64,000 bases of DNA from Esteya vermicola (GCA_002778215.1 PCDM01000001.1:2604001-2668000); one strand, 5' to 3'; shown: positions 42,950 to 56,046, counted from the first letter of the stretch. Notes: a model not told the origin generated them from the sequence alone. Translations and numbers: made by a program.

Positions 42950-43353
42950 GGAGCAGCGTAGTAGAAATGCAAAGCTTTGAGCGAGAATAGCATATATATA
43001 GATAGAAAGCATCCTGTATCCGTTTTGCCAGCTGGACTCGGGACTTTTGCTTGTCACGTGGCACTTTTCCGACTTCTTTGACTGCTTAGTAATCATGTTT
43101 AACCAACCACGTGACGGGAATTACCAACGGGTCAGTTTCCCGTTAAAAGGCGAATCCACTTTTGAGCATCCGAAAAAAAGACAGCTTCACGAAAACCTCG
43201 TGCAATCCCGGCGTCATCCACAGGTACGAGGAATTGGTCGAGCAGAGTAGGGCATTGAAAACACCATACCATTCATACGATCAACAAAACAGCCACGACC
43301 CGACAAACAGCGACCGACCTCCGACCTTCGACCATCGACCAACCACAACCAGA
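42950..43353. other. Intergenic/promoter of the complex I subunit gene
   Basis: About 400 bp with no gene. The frame of the following gene is open upstream to 43162, but the conserved protein starts at 43354. Confidence 0.45.
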
Positions 43354-44228
43354 ATGCGTGGGACAATGCGGCTGCTGGCGGGGGTGAAGCCGGCCCAGTA
43401 CCTGCAGCCGGGCTCGCGGACGGGCCTGGCCGGCGTGTACACGCACAGCACACCACGGTCGACGCTACTCTATCTGTACACGACGACGCTCGAGAAGCTC
43501 AAGGCGGCGCCAGAGAGCTCAGTGTACCGGCAGTCTGTGGAGGCGCTGACGAAGCACCGGATGGCCATTGTGCAGTCGGTCAAGCCGGCAGGCTACGACG
43601 AGTGGCAGGAGCGGGCGCGGAAGCTGGTGGCGGCGAACCCCGACCTCTTTGGTGCCGTCGCGCAGACAAATGTGGACGGAACGGCGTCCTGGCGGGTCGA
43701 GAAGGGCGGACAGACGTTTGTCATTCTCGACCAGGCACCGCCCGTGGACTCGCGACTGGAGGAATGGGGCGGCGAGAAGGACGAGGGCCCTGAGCTCGAG
43801 GGCCTGCGCACCGAGGCAGAGCGGGCTGACCAGATCCTGTCGGCGACCCGGAAACCGCTCGAGGAGAAGAAGGCGATCCACTGGGAAGACGAGCCGCAGC
43901 TGACGATTAGCCAGTGAGTAGAGGCAGGGGCGTGGGGGGGGGGGGCAAATCCCAGAGAAGAGACGAGAGGGGAGAAGAGACAGAAGAGAAAAGACTGACT
44001 GGGCAGAATCGAGGAACTCGAGACCAAGATTGGCGCCGGCCTCATTGAGGAGGTCATTGACGTGGCCGAGGGCGAGGCCAAGCTTGTAGACGTCATGGTC
44101 AAGGCCCAAATGTGAGTTGCTTTATTCCTGCTGTCTCCATCAGCATCCTTGCTAACAATGACAGCTGGGAGAGTCTCGAGGAGAAGCCCGTCGAGGGCCA
44201 GTGGACATACTTTGACCGGAAAGTGTAG
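43354..44228 (+). CDS. NDUFA5: NADH:ubiquinone oxidoreductase 29.9 kDa subunit (NDUFA5/B13 family)
   Basis: Three exons, 43354-43913, 44007-44111 and 44165-44228, giving 242 residues. The introns are 93 bp (GTGAGT..GCAG) and 53 bp (GTGAGT..ACAG). This accessory subunit lies in the matrix arm of respiratory complex I. The family block STLLYLYTTTLEKLKAAPES, then SVYRQSVEALTKHRMAIVQS and VKPAGYDEWQERARKLV, is clear. After it come the fungal C-terminal extension with WEDEPQLTISQIEELETKIG and the end WESLEEKPVEGQWTYFDRK. The basic N-terminus without acidic residues (MRGTMRLLAGVKPAQY) fits mitochondrial import. The ATG at 43366 is a possible alternative start. Confidence 0.93.
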
Positions 44229-44512
44229 AGCCGGGGAGAGGGGGGGGGGGTGGCTGAGTGGACATTGGCCGGGGCCATGATGGAGAGGCGTACATGTACT
44301 TTTCCAATACACTCCATTGTTATCTGTGGTCTCGTTGGTGACTGCGCGTCTAAAAGGTCGCCCGCCGTACGTCTGTAGTTCTGAGTGACATTATGTAGAG
44401 AAGCTCAAAATCAGTGGGGCCCCAATTCACATGCTAAAAAATTACGAGTACATAGTAAAAAAAAATAAGGACCAATGTATCCAGACAAACAACTCTACAC
44501 ATTCGGCCCGTC

Positions 44513-46165
44513 ATGTCCTTTATAGAACCGCCAACGTCCACAAACCTGCTCAAACGAAAGCGCAAAGAGAGCAGGCATGGGTCGAGAGCGTCTTCGACAG
44601 CAGCATCTCACCGCAGCACTTCCGCGGGCGGTCTGCTGCGCGGCGTTATCAACCCGCACAGCCACCGTCCCAAGACGCTGAAGCAGCTGAGAATAGCCGG
44701 CTTGACTCACAGCGACCGTCTGCCCAGCCGAGACAGCGACTTTCCCCACCGGCCGCTTTCGAGCGATGACGAGGACGGCGGGAATGGGCAGGGCGGTGGG
44801 GAGGGCGACGAAGTCGACGACTACGGCGTCGGCAGTCTAGCCAGCAGCGACGAGGACAATCTGAGCCAACTCGAAGACGACGAGACCGCAGACGAGTCGG
44901 TTCTTTCTCATGGCGACACCAGCACCAAGGACAGGAGCAAGGTCAAGAGCAAGGTCAAAAACAAGAACAAGGATGCCGAGAGGGGCAAGCCGGACGAGAG
45001 CGAGGTCGAAAAAGATGCGCGGCGTCGTGCTGCCCGTCGGCACCGCCACTTGCTCAGGCTCAACCGCGCGTATGACCGGCACATTGGCGTGCTGCTGGCC
45101 ACCGTTCAGCGGGGCCTGCAAGAGGCCGACCACGGCATGGCCAGCGTCGGCGTAGGGGCGGCTGGCAGAGACATGGTCGGCCTGGCGCGAGCACGGCGGG
45201 CCTTTGGACTGCTGCTGCGGACAGACGTCAATGGGCGCGCCGTGGACTTGCGGCGTGACCACCTCTGGGCGCTCGGCGCCGAGCTGCTGATGCGCGAGGG
45301 CGAAGAGGAGGATGTCGACAGGACCATGGCCGACCAGAAGAAAAAGAGAAGACGATGGGGCTCGGCAGCCAACCTGGACCGCGTCCGGATCTACTACGAG
45401 GATCTCATCCACCTGTTCCCTTACGACCGCAAGCGGCCCACGGCAGTCAGTGCCCTCACCTTCTGGCCGGCCTTGGTCAGCACGGAGCTGTACAGCATCT
45501 ATACGGAAGAGCGGCTCGTAGCCCAACATGCAGGCGAGGACGACCATGGTGACGGCAATAGTCTGGCCGACGACCAGCCGGGTGACCTGGAGGACGACCG
45601 GGAGGACGACCGGGAACGCCAGACTGCCCGCGAGGCTGCGCGGCTGACTGCGCAGTCGCAGATCCGCGATCTCGCTCGGCGCTTGGACGTCGCCCTCGCT
45701 AGCGGCGTGCCCTTCTCGACGAGCCATGAGCTTCTACGTCTGCGCGCTATGATCGCGCTGTACGCGGGCGACCTGGCCGTCGTGACGTCACCGCGCACGG
45801 AGCAGGAGGCTGCCCATGGCCGCCAGCAGCAGGCCAAGGAGCACAAGCGGGCGCGTATCTGGATGGCTCGCATTGTGCGCGAGAGCCAGCAGAGCAGCGG
45901 CAGCATGGATGCCACGAGTCGCCAGGCTGGAATCACCACAGACGCCGTTGTCGACACGTACCTAGCCGAGATGTCACGGGACCATGATGGGGACGACAAT
46001 GAAGAAGAAGAAGAGGAGGAGGAGGAGGAGGGGGAAGAGGAGGAAGAGGAGGAAAAGGAGGTAGGGGAGGTAGGGGAGGATGATGATGATGACGACAGCG
46101 ACAACGACGACCGTCCCAGCTTCACATCAAGGCCCATGTTTTCATCGATTCCCATTCGTCATTGA
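44513..46165 (+). CDS. RRN11: RNA polymerase I initiation factor Rrn11-like protein
   Basis: Single exon, 550 residues. The N-terminal 160 residues are basic then acidic and disordered (LLKRKRKESRHGS, then LSSDDEDGG). The conserved core reads RHRHLLRLNRAYDRHIGVLL, RARRAFGLLLRTDVNGRAVD, HLWALGAELLMREG, RIYYEDLIHLFPYDRKRP and ALTFWPALVSTELYSIY. I recognise this as the Rrn11 (RNA_pol_I_TF) pattern of helical repeats. Rrn11 belongs to the core factor that recruits Pol I to the rDNA promoter. The C-terminus has a long Glu run then an Asp run (about 46005-46115), rarer in this family. The stop lies only 73 bp from the stop of the convergent EED gene. Confidence 0.7.
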   Translation: MSFIEPPTSTNLLKRKRKESRHGSRASSTAASHRSTSAGGLLRGVINPHSHRPKTLKQLRIAGLTHSDRLPSRDSDFPHRPLSSDDEDGGNGQGGGEGDEVDDYGVGSLASSDEDNLSQLEDDETADESVLSHGDTSTKDRSKVKSKVKNKNKDAERGKPDESEVEKDARRRAARRHRHLLRLNRAYDRHIGVLLATVQRGLQEADHGMASVGVGAAGRDMVGLARARRAFGLLLRTDVNGRAVDLRRDHLWALGAELLMREGEEEDVDRTMADQKKKRRRWGSAANLDRVRIYYEDLIHLFPYDRKRPTAVSALTFWPALVSTELYSIYTEERLVAQHAGEDDHGDGNSLADDQPGDLEDDREDDRERQTAREAARLTAQSQIRDLARRLDVALASGVPFSTSHELLRLRAMIALYAGDLAVVTSPRTEQEAAHGRQQQAKEHKRARIWMARIVRESQQSSGSMDATSRQAGITTDAVVDTYLAEMSRDHDGDDNEEEEEEEEEEGEEEEEEEKEVGEVGEDDDDDDSDNDDRPSFTSRPMFSSIPIRH

Positions 46166-46238
46166 ATCTAGTATCTTTATACAGAAAGAACCACTAATAA
46201 AATCAATATTACTAAATAAATGGGCTTGTCAGATATAC

Positions 46239-48800
46239 TCAAGCCTCTTCTTGGCCTTCACTCTTGCTCCATCGCTGCAGAACCAGCACGCGGCTGTTGC
46301 TGCCCACCACTACACACCAGTCACCTTCAGGGCTCCAGGCCACCTGCCGACCCATCGTCGTCAGCCCCTTGGACGCCACCTCAGTCTTGTGCGCCTTGAC
46401 CTGCGCGTGTGGGTCGCTCGTGTCGAATTTGCGGTGCCAGTCCTCCAGCGTCTCGACATTATAGTATTCGCCTGTTTTGATGGCTCCTGCTCCTCCACGT
46501 CCTGCTGCCCCTGCCCCTGTCCCTGCTCCCGTCCCTGCTGCGGCTCCCATGACAGAGGATATGCTATCTGGATCCGGGGTGCCTACGCTCTGAGCCACTC
46601 CTCCGCCACCTCCACCGCCGCTGCCGCCATTAGCAGCTGCTGCTCCTGCGGTCGAAAAGATGGACGAGTCCTTGTCGCTGGCTTCCAGCCCAGTTCCAGA
46701 GGGACCGAGACCAGCGCTGTTATGGCTGGCCTCGCGTAGCCGCCCTCCAAGTACGCTGTCGCCACGCCGTGTCGATGGTACATGACCGCCGAGACCGAGG
46801 CCGAGGCCAAGGCCGGTGTTGGCCTGGATGCCGTTGCCCGCCACGTTGGGCAGTCGCCGCTTTGGCGGCACAAGACGCAGCCAGCGTGGTCGCGGGATGC
46901 CGGTCGTATTGCTAATGGCTTCCTCTTCTCCTCCCTCGTCTTTTCCTCCACCTCCTCCGCCCCGGCTGCCGCTCTTCTTGACAGCCGTGATAAACTCTTG
47001 ATATGCCGAGAAGCAGGCAAAGTCCCAAAAGAAAATCTTGGCTGTCGTGTTGCAAAAGGCGAGCGTCGGGTGGTGGCCTGCCACATTGAAGAAGCCAAAA
47101 CGCGTAAAGAACTGCGAGCCGCAACCGGGCGTATGCAGCTGCAGCAGTCGCGTGTACAGCGGGTGGGCTGACGCTGCTTCGCTGCCTGCCGCCACGGCCG
47201 CAGAGGACGAAAAGGCAGACCGCGTCAGCTTGGACGTGTCGTGGTTCGACGGCGCCTCCTCGGCAGACGGCGGATCGTCTTGCGAGCTGAAGCCTTCGAT
47301 CCGCCACAAGACAATCACGTCCTCGTGACAGGCCCGGGACAGGATCAAGTCGCCAAAAAAGGCGACGCTGTATGCTCAGCATGGATTTTGAGGGTAGGGG
47401 GGGGGGGGGGGAGGAAAAGAGAAGAGAAACCGAGAGCAACGAAAAACGGAAAACGGAAAACGGAAAAAAACTCACCAGTCTATCAAGCCCGTGTGAATTT
47501 CAGAGGTGGAAAAGTGCGGATAATGTACAACATTGGGCGTCGCCATGTGCTCTTGAGGAACGTCGGCCAGAGTCCACTGTCGAACCGAGTCAGTCTGCTA
47601 TGCACTTGCCATACAAGAAGGGGGAAAACCCCCAAATTAAAAAAATAAGAGACACTGACCAGATTGATCACTTGGTCGTGGCCAGCTGACAAGATATAGC
47701 GGCCAGTATCGTGAAAGGCCACGCTGAGCAGATTCCACGAGTGGCCCTCGCCTGCGAGAAGACATACGCATGGCTGCCGCTTGTGCACTGGGTCGAGGCT
47801 CCAGATGCGCACAGTCGTGTCGTCTGAAGCAGATGCGATCAGGGATAGATTGGCTGGCGAAGTAGCCAAGTCGTTAATTTCCTACGCGACAACAGCCCCA
47901 TCACGTCAAAAGGTGTCCAGAGAGACCATGGAAAAAGATCCTGCCATACTACTTACTCCGCCATGGCCTACAAAGGACTGCTGCCGTCAGAACTGTGCCA
48001 TCTCGAGAGCGAGGAGGAGCAAGTGGCCACTCACCGTCACTGGCACTCCTTCCCGGATGTTGTATACTTTGACCTTGGCGTCCCGGCCAGCCACGCAGAG
48101 CAGTGCGCCCATTGTCTCTGGGTCTCTGGCCCATGTGCACGAACAATTCAGAGCGCCATCCTGGACAAGGTGAGAGACAAGGTCAGCCACGACTGGTTCT
48201 TCTTCTTTTTCTTCTCATTTCTCGGTCTTCTGTCCTCTTGGTAGTATGTACATCATCATCCCGTATGATGCGAATAATCTCGCACGGATTCACATCTTTA
48301 TCTTTCAACTGCAAAAGCCGGCAGATGAAGATCTAAGAATGGACAGAGAAATACAATGCAAGTCAGCAACTCTTCGGCTTCACGGATCATCCAGCTCCGA
48401 CTCACCTGCCGTTTGCTCACAGCTGCAAAAACTGGATTGCTGCCGGCAGGGCTGTATGGATAAAACTTGACATCGAAAAAGTCTACATGGCTGTCAATAT
48501 CCGGTTTGTCATGCTAGCGTGCGTAGAATATAGAGAGTAGCAGACGCCGCCGTTGGGTCAAACTGGGTGCTCACCTGTATCGAGACCTACGTCGTCAAAG
48601 TACCGCTTGTCGTCCTACACGATTCCAGTTGTGAGTCTCGCGTTTTTGTTTTTGTTTTACCATCCCACTCTAGCCCTCCCTCTGGCACTTCATCTCGTCT
48701 ATAATCTGCGTAAAAGGACAGCTTAGGTCGTTACCTCAAAGCTAAATGAATACCGCAGTTTGGGAAGTTCCCAATCGGCAAGCGGCACAGGCGGTGGCAT
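46239..48800 (-). CDS. EED: EED/ESC-like WD40 subunit of Polycomb repressive complex 2
   Basis: Nine exons: 48800-48735, 48614-48591, 48513-48406, 48332-48252, 48160-48035, 47977-47957, 47881-47660, 47576-47476 and 47367-46239, giving 625 residues. Two micro-exons (24 and 21 bp) are inferred from frame continuity; the 24-bp one is least certain. WD40 blades are visible: FFDVKFYPYSPAGSNPVFAA, CVAGRDAKVKVYNIREGVP, SFVGHGGEINDLATSP with SLIASASDDTTVRIWSLDP, GEGHSWNLLSVAFHDTGRY with ILSAGHDQVINLWTLADVP, and ILSRACHEDVIVLWRIEGF. The last blades are interrupted by a Gly/Ala/Ser-rich insertion of about 170 residues, and the final strands read GLTTMGRQVAWSPEGDWCVV. EED binds H3K27me3 and activates the methyltransferase, so the organism probably has H3K27 methylation. 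Confidence 0.85.
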
Positions 48801-50156
48801 ATCTCCAGCTGCTTAACCACTCTCTAATAGTCGGATTGTGACCTGGAGGCTATACCGGCGTCATTGGATCACGTTGGTAGTTGTGTACAGGCAGGGACGA
48901 CGCGGTAGTGAGAGATTGTCGCGGACATGAGAGGAAAGCTTGACGAGTCCATAAGTGGGGTATCACGTGACCATGATGCTCTGTCATCATTCTTCCCATT
49001 CACCACCGTTGGATCTTGATATGCCGGCCAGTTTTTATTGCATTCTTTATCCTACCATGTCGTATGTATGGCATCTCATGGAAAGTGCTGGTGTGAGTAA
49101 AGTGTGGCGTAGATAGGACCGTTCAAGACTCCAAGACAGTGTCCACTCCGTACATACTCTACCTGGAATATAGCAGAGTAGCCGGAATACCGTGTGCATG
49201 GTGTATGTATAGAGTATTTTCTGTTTTTTAACTTTCCGGTTGGATCAGGGTGACTAGACGACAAGGGAGAGTAGGACGGAAATTGGCCATTTCAACTACG
49301 AGCGACAGATTCTTACATTGTACCTATAGTCTCCTTGCTGGTGGTAGGATCCTATTGCTTACTCCTATTATAGAGCGCATCCTATATATACTATTTGTTG
49401 CCGAACCCCCCCTCGACACGAGTGCAAGAGAGAGACTCGCTGTCGTGATAAAATCTGAGGTCTTGTACTAGTATCGAGGTCGACTCATGGGCTATGAAGA
49501 GGATGCAGGACTGTCCTCGTTAATTGACCGAGTAACATACATAACTACGTATATAATTACACTATACAAGGGGGAGGGGGCCCTGCATGATCTCTCTCTG
49601 GCAAAGGGGCGTATCTGATGTTTCTCGTATGTCTCTCTCGTTGAAAGAGGCAACCGTTTCGCCTTCCGGTTTCTATGGGGAGTAAAAATGAAAATCGCAA
49701 ATGTCAAAGATCAAAGCAGATAGTGGCATACAAAAAAAAAGAGGAAATATAGAGTGCAGCATCTCTCCTGCAGTCCGCAATACTTGCCCTATACGTAGTA
49801 GTTGCCTCTCTCTCGCCTTCTTGTCTCATTTACTCACGCCCACCTATCAGAGGATGAAGATGGCAGATCGACAGCAGTCTCCTCTCTCCTCTCCACAAAT
49901 ATCTCTGCTTGTCGTAATCAGCGGCTATGATTGCACCGATCCCCGGTTGAACCACATCATCTCATGTTGCATTATTTTTCAGCTCTGGCCTACATAATCC
50001 GGAAAAGGAGTCCGGTCACGATTGTAGTGGCGTCGTTGTTGTGGCGGAACCCGCCGCGTACCCGGTGCGCTCTTGCAGACCCCGTCACATCCGTGGCCTT
50101 GACTGGACCTGCAACCCTCCAACCTACTCCGTATATTATGTATACTGAACACGTAC

Positions 50157-50191
50157 ATGCGCATGCGCATGCAGATGCAGATGCAGATGCG
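50157..50191. repeat. 6-bp tandem repeat (GCATGC/GATGCA)
   Basis: About six tandem hexamers, CATGCG shifting to GATGCA, in the gene-free region. Confidence 0.7.
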
Positions 50192-53100
50192 CCATGATGG
50201 AAAAAGTGCCCACTCAGATTCTTGGCAACCAGTTGGGCAGATTTACGGTGTATTTGCATGTGGCAGGACAGATCTACGTCCATATTTGGGGTCCCCAGAG
50301 ACTTGTCACCAGATTAGCGAGCTGCTGTCTCTTTTTGGCGGCCGGCAAATCGAATGCCACTACCGTGTATGTATGTTGCAGTGGACTTGGTCGTGGACAA
50401 ATTGCCAAAACTAAGAAACTCACAGCTACCACGGACGTTCTAAACTTCTGTGGTCTAGAAGAGCCAGATTGTGGGTTGGCAGGCATAAACAAAAGGCAAA
50501 AAAAAAAAGATATGCTCTTCTCTTTGTTCTCTCCTTTTTTTTCGTACATGACTTGAAAAAAAAATGCATTTCAAGAACCTTTCTTCAACCAGAACTAAGA
50601 GGGGCAAACAGCGCAAAGCTAACCGCCTAATGCAAAACATAATCCGTGCTTTATTGGCTGCCTCCACTGCTCACCGTCTGTGACAAATCCTGGATTCTCC
50701 CCCCTTGTTCACATATCAGCGGCAGTGTGCAGCGGCAGAGTGAATACATCTACGCCGAGCTTGAGACGGGTGGCGAGAACTACTCGTATACGTAAACGGA
50801 AACAAGCCGTCTCTGCTCTCATGTACACCCTCCTGGATCGGTGACTCAAAGTACGCCGGAATTCTAGCTAGCCCTCGTCCGCCCCCTTTTTTTTTACTCC
50901 TCTTTCCTCTTTCCAGTCCCCTCTTCTCTTGTTATATCTGGATCTGTCTCGATCGCACTATGCTTCTATTTTGATTCTATCTCGATTTCTGTCTTGATTC
51001 CGTCTTACTGTATTGCTCTGGATTTCATTTGAATTCCTGCATTCTGAATTATATACGCAACATTTTCGTGCCCCCTCCTTGAACGGCACATATTCTTTCA
51101 CGGTAATCTCCCTTTCCGAGCTCATCTTGTACCTGTACATACTGTGTACGAGTACTGCGTGACATGCAGTCCACTCTCACTATGTGCAGGGTAACATCAG
51201 GGACGAGGGGAGTAGCCGTGGGAAGAATGAAAGCCCGACAGGGGGGGGGATCCAGGTCTCAGTCCACCTTTCCGTCTTGCAGTAAGGTGTGTTTTTGTTC
51301 CACTCTTCTGCTTACTAGAACGCTGACCAGCGGGTAAGTGTCTCGTTTGTACACGGAGACTTGCATCCTTTTCATTCATTGTTCTGGCGATAATGGCGCA
51401 GACGAGGATTTTGCGAGGACGGGGTTTTTTTTAAATGAATGATGAAAAGAAAAAAAAAAAAAAAGACTGTAAATGCCGGCAAGGCAGGGTTGAACGCGTC
51501 TACACTACTCGTACAGTACCTGGACGACTACTGCATAGCCCATGCAAGAAAGTGGAAAAAGTGCCCATGAAAACTATTTAAAGGGTGAGATGAATATCTT
51601 CATTTTTGCCTGGCTGAACATTTGTCGGTTCAGGTCGCCGACCATACGAGTACTACTGCGTTACGCAGTATGTACATCCATGTATGTCTATGCGTATTCC
51701 GTCCAGACGTGCCAAGCCCATTGTCCAGAAATAAAAATGAAAATAAAAATTGCAAAGTGAATTCCTGAATCGGCGGAAGCACAACCTCCAATCTCCATTT
51801 CAAACTGGTTCCTTTCCCCTTTGGCGTGTATATATGAGACGTGTATCCGTAGTTGGCAGTCTCAGGAAAGCCGTCGCAGGAAAGGGTGACCTCCATGTGT
51901 CGTCCCAACTTTAAGTGTACAAGCCTGATGCAACTACCAGCTAAAATGCGTCCGTCCTCTCGAACTCGTATGATTTATCGAGGCTACTACTGCGTGGTGG
52001 TCGTGTCTGTTTGTGATTTGTACGCACGCATGGAGTACGCAGTAGTGCACGACTCCTTACGTCCCCAGCCATAGCATCTTGGCATTTTCTACAGATGCTG
52101 TGCTTTGTCTGTACTATACGTATGTACGAGTACGTACGCAGTACACCATTAGCGCTCTATGGGGAGTCATTTCTCACATTCTTCTCTTCTTCATCCCTCC
52201 CCCCTTCTCTCTCGAGAGTTTGAGAGAGTGCGAGAGAATGTGAGAGAAAAAGTGAAATGAGGGGAGGGGGCAGGGTTTTGGTGCTACAGGCCCGCTCGCG
52301 TCAGTGCTGTCCCGCCATGCCGGATACTACTTCGGGTGAGGGTTGTATGGTGGCTTTCTAGTCCGTACAGACGGAGTACGAGCAGGACGGTCATACTGCG
52401 TACTCCGTGCTCGTACTCTTCACACTCTGCCCTGCCATCTCACTTGTACATCGTAGTTGGGCAGCAGTAACGTCATCCAGATGCTCAACATACAAGGGGT
52501 ACTGTGTACGCAGGATTGCCAGGAGTAAGCCAAGAAGGAGGAGGGGCCCATGAAAAAACAAGAAAAAAACATCGACTGCAAGGAGTAAATGGACAAGAGA
52601 GTAAAAGGACAAAATATGGGTAGCCGAGTTCGGACATGCACTCATTCTCAGGCACTTGTGCCTCATGCAAGTCGTACATGCACCCGTCTGCATCCCCCCC
52701 TTGTGTACGCAGTGCTGCGTAGTGTGAAGCGCGCAACGGTTACCGTTGTGTGCGTGTCCACGGAGTCTTGTGAGAGCATACATAGTAGTAATGTGCATTT
52801 TCCATTGCTCATTGCCTGTTGCCTGTTGCCCGTTGCCCTCTGGCAAGAGTATGGGAGCGAGTGGCAGCCAGTGTCGTGCCAAGGGACGACACAAGATGCT
52901 CATCCTTTTGGATATGCCTGGCACACACTGTGCGGTGCAGTTTTTGTACGCACATGGACGATGACCACAAGGAGTGCCAAGGCAAATAAGGTGGTGTGGA
53001 GCCTGGGTAGGTCGTTATTTCAAGCACAAGGGCATACCTGCATATCCACGGCGAGTCTGAGGAACCTGATGCTCCGTAGTACATACGAGTAGTACCCTCG

Positions 53101-55230
53101 AGATGTGCTATTGTGGTTGGAGACGGCACAGACAAAAAAGATCCGACTTGCCGCCCGCAGTCCATGACTTCTCCAAACAGGACTAGCCATAAGGAGGCTA
53201 GCAGAGGGTGAGAACGACAAGAGACACTCTGTGGTGGGCGCAGTACAAAGTACGAGTACTCGTGCTTGTACTGGCTTCTGGTTGGACTGCCTCTGCGAGC
53301 TGTGTACCGGTACTTTTAGAGGTCGAACTGCATGGTTAGCAGGAGAAAGAATGCAGAAAAAGAAAAGAAAAACGAGAAAGGAGAAAAGGACCAAGGTTGC
53401 TAAAGAAAGAAGGACCTTTAGCCCCTGCTAGCCATCCATCCTATTCGGAGTACCCGAGAACCAGGTTACGGTGCATCGCGTGTTCACAGAGCAGTCAACC
53501 GGGTGTCCTGTGCTATTATGGCGAGATCGTATACGAGTATGTATACCGGTACATGCTCGTATACTGCATTTGGCCATAGCAAGCGACGGCGGGTGACTGC
53601 GGGCGAGGGGGGGGGTGTGTGTGGTGGTCCATGGTTGGAGGGTTGGATGGTTGGATGTGGTGGACGGAATTGGGAGGGTTTGAGGCGGCAGAGCTGATCC
53701 TTCAATTTTCAAATTCAGCGAGAAATACGAGGGAGCCGACTAATACACAGTACGTCCAGAGCATTTTCGTGGGGGTTTCCCCGCTCGTGCACGCAAATGC
53801 TAGTACATGGCGGTGTCTAGTCATTTACCTATAGGTCATTTAGGTCAAGTACGGGTAGGACATTTAGGACAATTGGACCCTGCAGGGTCGTATTTGTGCT
53901 GAAAAAAAAAGTCTTCTCCCTTTCCCCTGTGTGCTGTACGGAGTAGGATAGTACGAGTACATAGTACATCGTACTCCTAACCAGTAACCACGCTAAAACG
54001 AAAACGAAAAGGTGAGAGAAAAAGAAAGTACATACTCCGTACTAAAGGAAAGAAGACGGGAAATCAAAACAGCAGAGACAGCAGAAGAAGCAGAAAAGGC
54101 AGAAAAAGCAAATAACAAGCCTGGACAGCGAAAAATGGCCATTCCTATTTGCACAAGTTGCAGGAGCATTACTCCTAGATTATCATCTCCTTCCCCCCTC
54201 TTTTCTTTTTAGTCTCTTCTTTCTCATAGCTCTGCCACGAGTTGTGTCCCCGTCTGTCCATGGCCCCAACGCTTCAGAGACAAGAACGGAGGCACTGAAA
54301 CAAACCAGTAATTGCGACTGACTTCCCTCCTGTGCCGCCTTGTTTACTCTCCGTGGCTGCACCCCTGTCCCCTGCTCCTTCCCATGTTCCGCGCGCTCTT
54401 GCCTGCAAAGCTCCGGACATGCGGAGCACTGTGCTTGTCCACGAGATGCCGCCAGAGACCAGAGAGAGAGAACCAGATAGCCAGAGAGCCAGGGAGCCAG
54501 AGGGTCATAGAGCAAGAGAGTCAGTCTGGTCACGGCGAGCAACGCAACGGAGCAACGACACGACTCGTACGATGCCTCAAGCACCGCATTCGTAAGCCTT
54601 CGTAGGCACTCTCTGTGCAGGAGCACAGCAGCCATGCTCTGCACGGAGTACCAGCACTGTGAGCGTCGTTCTCCGTACGGAGTACTGCCCATGTACTCAA
54701 ACCTGTCCGCCCCTTCCTCCTGACAGCCCAACAGTCGCTCTTTCCATCCCAGACTACTCCGTATATATACATAGTAGTACTATGTATGCGTACTCAGTAT
54801 CAGCCCTCGTGGAGACATCCTGTCCGGGGACTGTGGAAGGAGCGATCCTGGCATGCCCGGAAGCAGGAGCACGACGACCCGCCCTACACAGTGGCCTAGT
54901 GCGTACTGCGTACTGCCCACTCGTAGGCCTACCTGCCATCTCGGCCATTCCATTCACCCATTCGCACCTTTGGTTTGCTGTCTGCACTCCCGTGCTTGCG
55001 CACATCGCACCCTGCCACCGGGTTGCCCAAGACATACCACAGACTCTTCCCCAACACAAAGACCCCCCTGCCTTTGCCGACGTCTTCCAACGGCCGAGAA
55101 TGGTGTCCTGCTCGTCTGGATCTCCTGGTTGTCTCGTCTCTCGGAACGCTGCCCAACGATTGTAAAGGGGAGAACGGGAGAGACAGAAACGAGAGGAAAT
55201 ACAAGGAAACACGATAAAGAACGAGGAAAC

Positions 55231-55270
55231 ACAAGGAAGCACAGGAAGCACAGGAAGCACAAGGAAGCAC
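55231..55270. repeat. AGGAAGCAC tandem repeat
   Basis: Four near-identical 9-10 bp units, AGGAAGCAC(A), upstream of the PAS gene. Confidence 0.75.
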
Positions 55271-56000
55271 GAAAAAAAAAGACAGAGACATTCTCGACCA
55301 ATGTGTAATCCTTGCAGCCTGTCTCAAGATGCAGAAGAAGCGGTTTTTCTAGTTGCTGCTCTTTCTACTTGTAGTTTCACTATCCAATTTCCATCTCTTT
55401 CAACTCGTCACTGCTCTCTCTCTCTCTCTCTCTTCCTCTGTCTCTTTCTGTTTTCTCGGCTTCTCAGCTTCAGTCTTTCTCTCCCCTGGATCGCTCCTTC
55501 TTTCTTGGGGCTTCTTTCCTTCTGCACGGTCTCGGCTCTCCAGATTCCCTCCCTGCAGCCCCAAGCCAATCTCATTCCAGGGCGGTCCAGTGTCTTACGC
55601 CTTTCTCTTCTCCTCCCAGATTGGTCCACCCAACTCAGACCGCGTTCGGGACTTACCATGGCTAAAGTGGCCCTCGCCCGCCACATACCACACCCTGCTC
55701 TATTTTAGTCTAGCCGGACAGGCGATCAACCACTACGGCGTACTGCGTTACGAGTGCGACATGCAAGTACAAGTACTCGTACTGTACGAGTATACACGCT
55801 ACGCTGCACCACCGACGCTACGCAGTATTGGGCAAAGGCGCCATCCCGCCTCTTCAAGCTCGCAAGCTCCCCTCTAAAAGGGAAGCTCCTCTCTCTCTCT
55901 CTCTTTCTCTTCCGCGCCCCTGTATTATTATTTACTCGTCCTGTCAGCCATCTCGCGGAATCGTCCTCTGACTATCCGACTGGACTGCTTCTTTTGTTTG

Positions 56001-56046
56001 CACACCCTGGACACCCTTAACACCCTTGACACTCTCGACACCCTTG
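56001..56046. repeat. ACACCCTTGA tandem repeat in the probable 5' leader
   Basis: Four to five imperfect copies of a 10-bp unit (ACACCCTTGA, ACACCCTTAA) in the pyrimidine-rich leader about 215-260 bp before the PAS-gene ATG. Confidence 0.7.

Noticed and set aside
42008..43096. 362-residue minus-strand frame
   Set aside because: Antisense to the BSP metalloprotease gene, which has the HExxH motif. The reverse translation is low-complexity Ser/Arg.
54183..54731. 182-residue minus-strand frame
   Set aside because: No codon-bias or domain evidence, and it contains intergenic motif sequence.
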